A stretch of DNA of 64,000 nucleotides. Source: Cheiracanthium punctorium (lineage: Eukaryota > Arthropoda > Arachnida > Araneae > Cheiracanthiidae). Of the stretch, positions 58,229 through 64,000 are shown in pieces. Position numbers and translations under genes: made by a program. The stretch spans positions 372,001 through 436,000 of the forward strand of contig JAWZYV010017493.1 in NCBI GenBank assembly GCA_038373885.1. Direction: 5' to 3'. The notes under the pieces are model-generated. The model saw only the letters and a program-made list of their open reading frames with translations. It ran no database searches and was not told the origin of the DNA. Numbering within the stretch: the first letter of the stretch is position 1; every line of letters starts with the position of its first letter.

Positions 58229-58484
58229 TGTGATTATTTGTGTTTTATGTTATGGCAGGCCTACACGAGGGGCATCAGCTAACTGGAGGGTTCCCTGGTT
58301 GGAAGGCATTTTAAAGGATTTTAAAGCATATTCACATTATATCTGAAAAAAATAGACCAAAACTCCGGACCGCTAGATAGACAACAGCGCGGTAGGCCCG
58401 ATTGCGAGACCTTCAAACTTCAGCCGTCTACGATGTTCACTGATCAATGTCTTATCCACTCGGCCGTGGTGGGACACATAGGTG
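58229..58484 (-). repeat. tRNA-derived SINE, family 2, nested inverted copy
   Basis: On the minus strand the head CGGCCGAGTGGATAAGACA-like sequence begins near 58475, and the body and tail run back to about 58229. AACGTA occurs at both borders with the host SINE, a likely target duplication. Confidence 0.55.
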
Positions 58485-58610
58485 TAACGTAGATGCGCGT
58501 TAGGACGCCTTTAAAAGTCCTTCGCCCAAGGCAACTCCTTCTTATTCAGAAAACCGATGTGTAGCTTTGTCTTAACAACAACAAAAAAAAATACTGTTTA
58601 ATGACATTAT
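58485..58610 (+). repeat. tRNA-derived SINE, family 2, right half
   Basis: Continues the body and tail as in the reference copy at 12270-12360 (TTAGGACGCCTTTAAAAGTC, CCCAAGGCAACTCC), ending in a CAACAACAA and A tract. Confidence 0.55.
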
Positions 58611-60381
58611 GTATTATGCTTTCAAGTAGCATTACGTTTAAGTATTTAGAAAAGAGAATGTTTAACTCATCTACAAAAAGTTTAAACAGTTATTCATTTA
58701 GTTTTAAATCTTCCAACATTATAAAAATTAAAAAATAAATAAAATGTACTAATTTCTGCTAAATTTTGGTGTGTTTGAATGGCAGTGTAATTAGATTTAA
58801 ATCTCATTTTCTCATTTTAATTTTATATGAAACAGAAGTCTCCTTAATATAATCAGAGTAAACTTTCAATTATCACTTTTAAGGTTCATCCGATTAAAAA
58901 ATATATATATTGATTGTATAAACTAAAAATTAGCCACAAATATTTTGCTTCGTTCATAATCCTTCGCAGCATTTTAAGCACACTTTTTTCTTTTCATAAC
59001 AATTCTACTTTTCAATATAATATATAATAGCTTTATGAATCATAAAAATTATCTTAGTTCTCTTTTCCCCCCCTACTTATCTTTAAAAAGCTACCCCCGT
59101 GGCAGAAACAGGGCGACACTTCGACACTGTCGTGGAGAACGATCCTCTGCAGACACACTGTTTTCAACAGTGCTGAAAATGCGCTGAATACCACTTTCAT
59201 GTAATTGCAAATTTTAATTAATCATGTTTAAATGCACCCACATCTTTGGTGTACATGCATGCATAAATATCTATATATTGGACTGCAGAAAAGTTTTTGT
59301 ATTTCTGAAGCTTATCACAGAAAGCATGACAAAATTTGCCACTGGGAAGATACCTCTAAATGTTATTGCTGTTAGTTCAAGTTTGTTCTGATGAACAAAA
59401 TTGTAATTTGAAAATTATTTTTAAATAATAACACTACAAATATTTAACCTCTTGAATTTCTTTTGAAGCTTGACAACCAATTAACAAATAACTTGTACTT
59501 AAAATGTTTTCCTTTTTATTTCTTCTATATTGAAATTTACTTCGAAAGAGACTAAATCTAACTTGAAGACATTTAAAATTGAGGACTTTATTTGTTTATA
59601 TATTTTTTTTATTCCTTTTAAATCAAATGAGCGTGAGTCATTCTCAACAGTTCCATCGGTATATCAACGTATCATTTACATCGGTATTGCTCATTATTGT
59701 ACAACATTGCTTAAACAAAAGTCTGATTTTAACGTTCTTTTTTTTCTTTCGTCTTCAAAATAATCTAACCTTATATTGAAGGTGTTTTAAAATTTCTACT
59801 TGTAGGTTCTGTTAAAGTAACGTTACGTTTCAGTAAAAAGATTAACACCAGATATAAATCAAATATTTATTATTGCTATCACTTCTTATGTATAGTTATT
59901 TTGCAGTCCACAAAAATGTTTCGACTATGTTATAAAAATGCGATTATGTTAGTGCTACGCACTCTTAATCTTCAAACAGACATTAAGTTCGGACGATAAC
60001 GTAATCAGAATTTTTCGAATGGGATAGAAAGGATTCACCATGTGTTCCTTAATAGAGCTTGAAGCATTCTAATACCATTCAAAACCATTAAAGCATCTTA
60101 AAACGAAAGTCAAACCTATTTGCTCTGAACGTTGCTAATGATGCAACGACGAAGAGCCCTCGTGCCTATCAATGCTTACTAGCATTGGTTTTTCAATGTT
60201 GCTCAAGCACCAACAGAGCATTTTAAAACCAAGGCAGTGAATTACTGTAACTCACAGTCGTATAGTCGAGCTTGTATTTGAGCAAAAAGGATTAAGCCAG
60301 AAAGGGAGAATGGGTAAACCACGTAAGCACCTCTTGATTAGACACTCGTTCAATATGACTCACCAAAACCCCCAAAATGTG
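58611..60381. other. AT-rich DNA, no gene seen
   Basis: No supported feature. Confidence 0.5.
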
Positions 60382-60531
60382 CACTAGACTAAAAAATGTG
60401 CACTAGAGGGAAGACCCTGATCAATAGAATACACTAGACTAAAAAATGTGCACTAGAGGGAAGACTCTGATCAATAGAATACCCTAGACTAAAAAATGTG
60501 CACTAGAGGGAAGACCCTGATCGATAGAATT
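60382..60531 (+). repeat. Tandem array, 3 x 50 bp
   Basis: Units at 60382, 60432 and 60482 read CACTAGACTAAAAAATGTGC then ACTAGAGGGAAGACCCTGAT. They differ at only a few positions. Confidence 0.95.
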
Positions 60532-61120
60532 TATTTTTTGTCTTTGCAAAAATACAACTTCTATTGTAGAGGAATATAATAAGATTGCCGCTTTAATATA
60601 ATCAATAAAACAGAAAATAATAAATTTTCCATTATTTTAGAGTTTCTAAGTAAACCTTTTTATTTTCGTGACTAAGGAAGTCAATTATAATCAGAAAGTG
60701 TAGCGATCAATAAAATTTCCAATGAAAAGCAATTAATCTCGCTGTATAAATGTTGTATTACGTAAAAGCAGTGCAAATACTCCGAGTAGGGCTTCCACTG
60801 AAAAACATACCTGATTGTTTAAGATATAGAAGATTTACTTAATGAATTATCGATTACAGTGGTTGTTGCACCCCAAAGAATAATGAAAAGATGTAAATCA
60901 TTTATAATTTATCGTTGAAAGCTTGTATGAATTATAACCATTAATTTAACCATGCGTGAAATTACTAGCTATTTTACATGTGAAACTTAAAATCTCATTA
61001 CTTTGTGCTTTGTAACCAAAAAAAAAATCTATTTATAAAAATATAGTAATTTTTTTAACTATTCAAATACAGAACAGTGTTTCTTTGTTAATTAGTAGAA
61101 TGATTTTAAAATATACTTCC
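60532..61120. other. AT-rich DNA, no gene seen
   Basis: No supported feature. Confidence 0.5.
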
Positions 61121-61400
61121 AGTTAATCTAAATTCACTTTAAAAAGTAATTTATTCATTAATACAGGTAAATTATCACAATCGCTGCGTTCCTTTGCCTT
61201 TCCACTATCGAAAATGCAGCATAAATAATGCAGTACATGTTGATCTCAGCGGTACATATTATAGTTAATCTAAATTTGCTTTAAAAAGTAATTTATTCAT
61301 TTTAAAAAAAAGTAAATTGTCCCTATCGCTGTGCTCCTGTGTATTTCCACTATGCAAAATGCAGCATAAATAATGAAGTACATGCTCTCAGCGGAACATA
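61121..61400. repeat. Tandem duplication, 2 x about 140 bp
   Basis: AGTTAATCTAAATT starts each unit (61121 and 61263); both contain AAAAAGTAATTTATTCATT, AATGCAGCATAAATAATG and CTCAGCGG. Divergence is noticeable, so this is older than the 50-bp and 271-bp arrays. Confidence 0.85.
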
Positions 61401-61560
61401 TAAACCAGTTGTTGGGAAGCAGATCTCAACACAGAAGGGAGGTTTTTATTACAACATACCTACATTACTTAAAGCTTATGAATTAGAAACTTTTTGACAG
61501 CAGATAAGCTGTTGATTAGTATGAATTGCAGCAGACTTTTTCTAGTTATTATTCCTTATA

Positions 61561-62332
61561 CAGTGGTCGCCGCTTATTCCGGTCACATCAGGACGGATTG
61601 AGATTGACCGTAATAACTGGAATCCGAAATAAACGGCGGAAAAAAATAAAAGTAGAAAATTTAAGAAAAAAAATCTCAAAATACATTAACTGTATTTTTC
61701 AATAGTTTAACGTATGCGCGTATTTACTTAAGAAATAAAAAAAAAACAAGTGAAAAGATACCTACGTACATTTATTTAAAAGAAAAAAGAGTACATCTTC
61801 TGAGGGGGAGGGAGGAATCCGAAATTAAAGGCTGTTTTAAGGTCATAGTTTCATGTAGCACAAATTGAATTTCACTTAATGTTGAAAAGAGGTGATCCCA
61901 TTTACACTCTTCTCAAATGCTCTATGTAAAGTGTCTACAGCGTTCAGCAAATCTACTCTTGTGGCACATACCCGTTCGGGTGCACATCGTCATCGTCTTC
62001 ATCAGGTGTCTCCTTTGTTCCGGGTGTAGAATTGATCCTTATTTTTATTAAAATTCTGTTAAGTGTATTAACAATTGTTTTGGTTAAATTACTGTAACAC
62101 TTCCACATAAATATGAGTCATCTTTGACTGGCTTCTTTGCCCTAAAAACTAATTATGTCGAAATTTTTCCTGATATCCAAATATTATTTGACCGGATAAA
62201 GCGGCGGTAACTACTGAGTTAACCTGTGGAAAACCAGTGCAGTTTGGCCATTTTGTTCTGTTCCTACCGATTTTCACCGGAATATTCGGCTTCTCCGCAT
62301 AAACCACCTGCCAAAATAAGCGGTGATCACTG
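61561..62332 (-). mobile_element. pogo/Tigger-type element, 772 bp
   Basis: Left end CAGTGGTCGCCGCTTATTCC. Inverted right end CAGTGATCACCGCTTATTTT. TA flanks both sides (61559-61560, 62333-62334). The subterminal GGATAAAGCGG motif near 62194 repeats the end motif. A short minus-strand transposase tail is recognisable. Confidence 0.75.
61885..62040 (-). pseudogene. pogo-type transposase C-terminal relic
   Basis: The minus strand reads an acidic tail (TPGTKETPDEDDDDV, about 62035) and, after one frame change, VDLLNAVDTLHRAFEKS (about 61960) before a stop. A leucine-rich ALxALDTLRR-like helix near an acidic stretch is common at the C-terminus of pogo/Tigger DDE proteins. No catalytic motif survives. 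Confidence 0.45.
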
Positions 62333-62403
62333 TATAAAAGTCCCTTCTTATAGTGTTTAAACTGATTAAACGGTTACGTATTTCCGAACAGACGGAAGGT
62401 ATC

Positions 62404-62462
62404 CTTCCATCTATATTATTATTGTTGTTGTTGTTATTATGATTATTATTATTATTATTAAT
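62404..62462. repeat. Trinucleotide repeat (TTA/TTG)n
   Basis: Interrupted ATT and GTT triplets over about 55 bp. Confidence 0.85.
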
Positions 62463-62649
62463 TTTAAAAACTATGTTTAGACATGATTTTAATATTTCTC
62501 CTGTGTGCGCAGCTTTGCTTTGAGCATTCGGAGACTTCGGCACAGAAGGGTAAGTGTCACCTTTGTATCTTTGAAAAGGCGGCAATGAACAGATTACACT
62601 TAGATTCAAAGGGTATTAGCTCCCATAATTTCCCTTATCTCTGTAAGCC

Positions 62650-62768
62650 ATTGCCTAATTTTTGTGTTGTACAATGGCAAAGCTACGCAAAGGCTATCTG
62701 CCAAGCATGGAGGGGGGTGGGTGCCTTGGTCGGAGGACTTGCACTCCCTTGCCTAAATGCATTTCGGT
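62650..62768 (+). repeat. SINE tail fragment, family 2
   Basis: TGGCAAAGCTACGCAAAGGC, CTATCTGCC and TTGGTCGGAGGACTT match, inverted, the tail of the copies at 10900-10985 and 12275-12340. The head is absent. Confidence 0.45.
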
Positions 62769-62855
62769 AAGAGCTTTGCATTTTTGACCTTTTACAATAC
62801 GCTCAATATGTTAAAGAAGAATCCCTTTTTTAACAAAATAACACCAGAACTAATA

Positions 62856-62909
62856 TAGTGATGATACTCTTGCATTTCAAATCCTTGAAATGCAAGAGAA
62901 TCATCACTA
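62856..62909. repeat. 25-bp hairpin, one mismatch, 4-bp loop
   Basis: Left arm 62856-62880, loop ATCC, right arm 62885-62909. The stem contains CTTGCATTTCAA. It is not part of a delimited element. Confidence 0.85.
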
Positions 62910-63548
62910 CATCGCCGTATATGAAATCTAAAAATAGACTGAGCATGCCTTAACCTTTTCAACTGAATATGAAAGTTTACCAATAAAATAGCTCAACTTT
63001 TTTTTTTCTTTCATCAAAACCGCTGACAAATATCGCAGACTGCCACTGAACCATAACCAGCACTTTCGACCGATCTCCTGATTCCTCTCTTTTACAAATT
63101 ACTCTCTTCCATAATGCCGCTGTCAATGAGCCGTGACGAGCAAAAACCTATTTACACAGCGAATTTTTTCACAGGGGCTCTTCACCTACGTGTATCCTTG
63201 ACCATTTCTCTCCGAGTGTACTTCCATTAGAGAAAATCCGCCAGTTACCGGAGTAGGCAAACATCGTCGTTCCCACTAACCTAAATCCAGAGCTCAAAAT
63301 TCGCTTTTGCCCAGAAGGAAAAGGGGCCGAATCTAAATCCTTAGAGGAGTGAAAGAGAAAAAGTTGGTTTTTATTTCTTTTTAATGGCGTGTTTTCAGGA
63401 TGGCTTTAACGCTCCATAAAAACAGGCGACGCGGTGAATGGTCCAGGTGCGCTGTCTTCTTAATCGTATTATATATATATATATATATATATATTTGTCT
63501 TTTCGGATTTCTTTTATGAAAATACTTAAAATTCCCTAACGGTTACTT
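62910..63548. other. No gene seen; (AT)n at 63468-63495
   Basis: Somewhat GC-richer between 63040 and 63440 but without a coding frame. One AT microsatellite of about 14 units. Confidence 0.5.
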
Positions 63549-63952
63549 TTAACCCTTTGATATGAGGTGGTTGAGCAGTGAAACCACCGTATATCAGCGC
63601 TTTCACTGCTAGTCCCCCCCAAAAAATAGTGTTAAATTATCCCAACGCCTGAAAAAGTGCAGCCGTTGCCCTCAACTCAATTAACTACCAAAAATATGGC
63701 GGCCGATCGAATCGCCCATCTGGAATCACTGAGCTGAAGAAGTTGTCTGACACAAGTAACTGTGCGACTACGCAGCCAGCTGTGTCGAAAAACTGCTTTA
63801 GCTCTGTGGCGGAAGATGGGCGATTCGATTGACCGCCATGTTGTTGGTAGTTAAATGGATCGATGGCAACGTCTGCACTTTTTCAGCGTTGGCTAGGCCA
63901 AGCAGTTGGTCTTCTTTATTGATGTGAAAATACTTGCGCTTCAAAGGGTTAA
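63549..63952 (+). mobile_element. TTAA foldback element, copy E (diverged)
   Basis: TTAA at 63549-63552 and 63949-63952, with matching ends CCCTTTGA / TCAAAGGG. The hairpin core (about 63640-63895) keeps GCAGCCGTTGCC, AATATGGCGGCCGATCGAAT and their inverted partners but is clearly diverged from copies A and B in sequence. This is an older subfamily with intact boundaries. Confidence 0.75.
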
Positions 63953-64000
63953 AAGCTTATGATCAACATGCGCGTGGTATTTCTACAGCCCTGTTTCGGA

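Overview
The window is AT-rich animal DNA with introns-and-intergenic character: no operons, no ribosome binding sites, long stretches with no open frame, many simple repeats and a dense set of eukaryotic transposable elements. tRNA-derived SINEs, Tc1/mariner, pogo-like, hAT, piggyBac-type TTAA and Mutator-like elements together point to an arthropod; a spider or other chelicerate is my best guess from general familiarity with such repeats, but nothing here proves the taxon. I see no conventional host protein-coding gene, no rRNA and no convincing functional tRNA gene. Every protein signal I can support belongs to a transposon.

Layout. 1-4.5 kb: tRNA-derived SINE pieces (1.59-1.85 kb), a LINE-type 3' end with (CAAA)n (3.37-3.73 kb) and a TTAA-flanked foldback element with a perfect 128-bp hairpin (3.97-4.49 kb). 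4.5-13.7 kb: mostly featureless AT-rich DNA with SINE copies at 10.7 and 12.1 kb and a small element at 12.65 kb. 13.7-15.7 kb: a second TTAA foldback element split by a Tc1-type transposon whose transposase is broken by one stop and one frameshift. 16.2-17.5 kb: two small inverted-repeat elements, the second with a relic of an antisense transposase. 20.9-24.7 kb: a hAT-type element with an exact 8-bp target duplication, a composite element with internal tandem repeats (22.26-23.04 kb) and a four-copy 271-bp array built as two 543-bp dimers. 26-27.2 kb: a degenerate repeat cluster. 30.4-33.6 kb: a 1.36-kb element holding transposase relics and a hAT-type element.

34.6-40.5 kb is the richest region. 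A SINE with an RNA polymerase III-type promoter is split by a 5.4-kb Mutator-like element that has 89-bp identical ends and a 9-bp target duplication. The element encodes, on the minus strand, a four-C2H2-finger protein that runs through a poly-A frameshift into a Cys/His zinc-binding domain and is then cut off at a second, inverted SINE. 40.7-42.9 kb: a third TTAA foldback, a pogo-type MITE, and a hAT deletion derivative next to a mariner fragment. 45.1-47 kb: a composite repeat with a 150-bp minisatellite interrupted by a SINE. 47.8-51 kb: hAT, pogo-like and TA-type MITEs. 53.9-55.7 kb: a fourth TTAA foldback, a near-palindromic MITE and the second copy of the composite tandem-repeat element. 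58-62.8 kb: nested SINEs, short tandem arrays, a pogo/Tigger-type element and a 25-bp hairpin. 63.5-63.95 kb: a fifth TTAA foldback.

The genes do not form a pathway. The biology is transposon nesting: Tc1 in TTAA foldback, Mutator-like element in SINE, SINE in Mutator-like element, SINE in SINE, and SINE in minisatellite. These give a relative chronology that can be read directly from the junctions.
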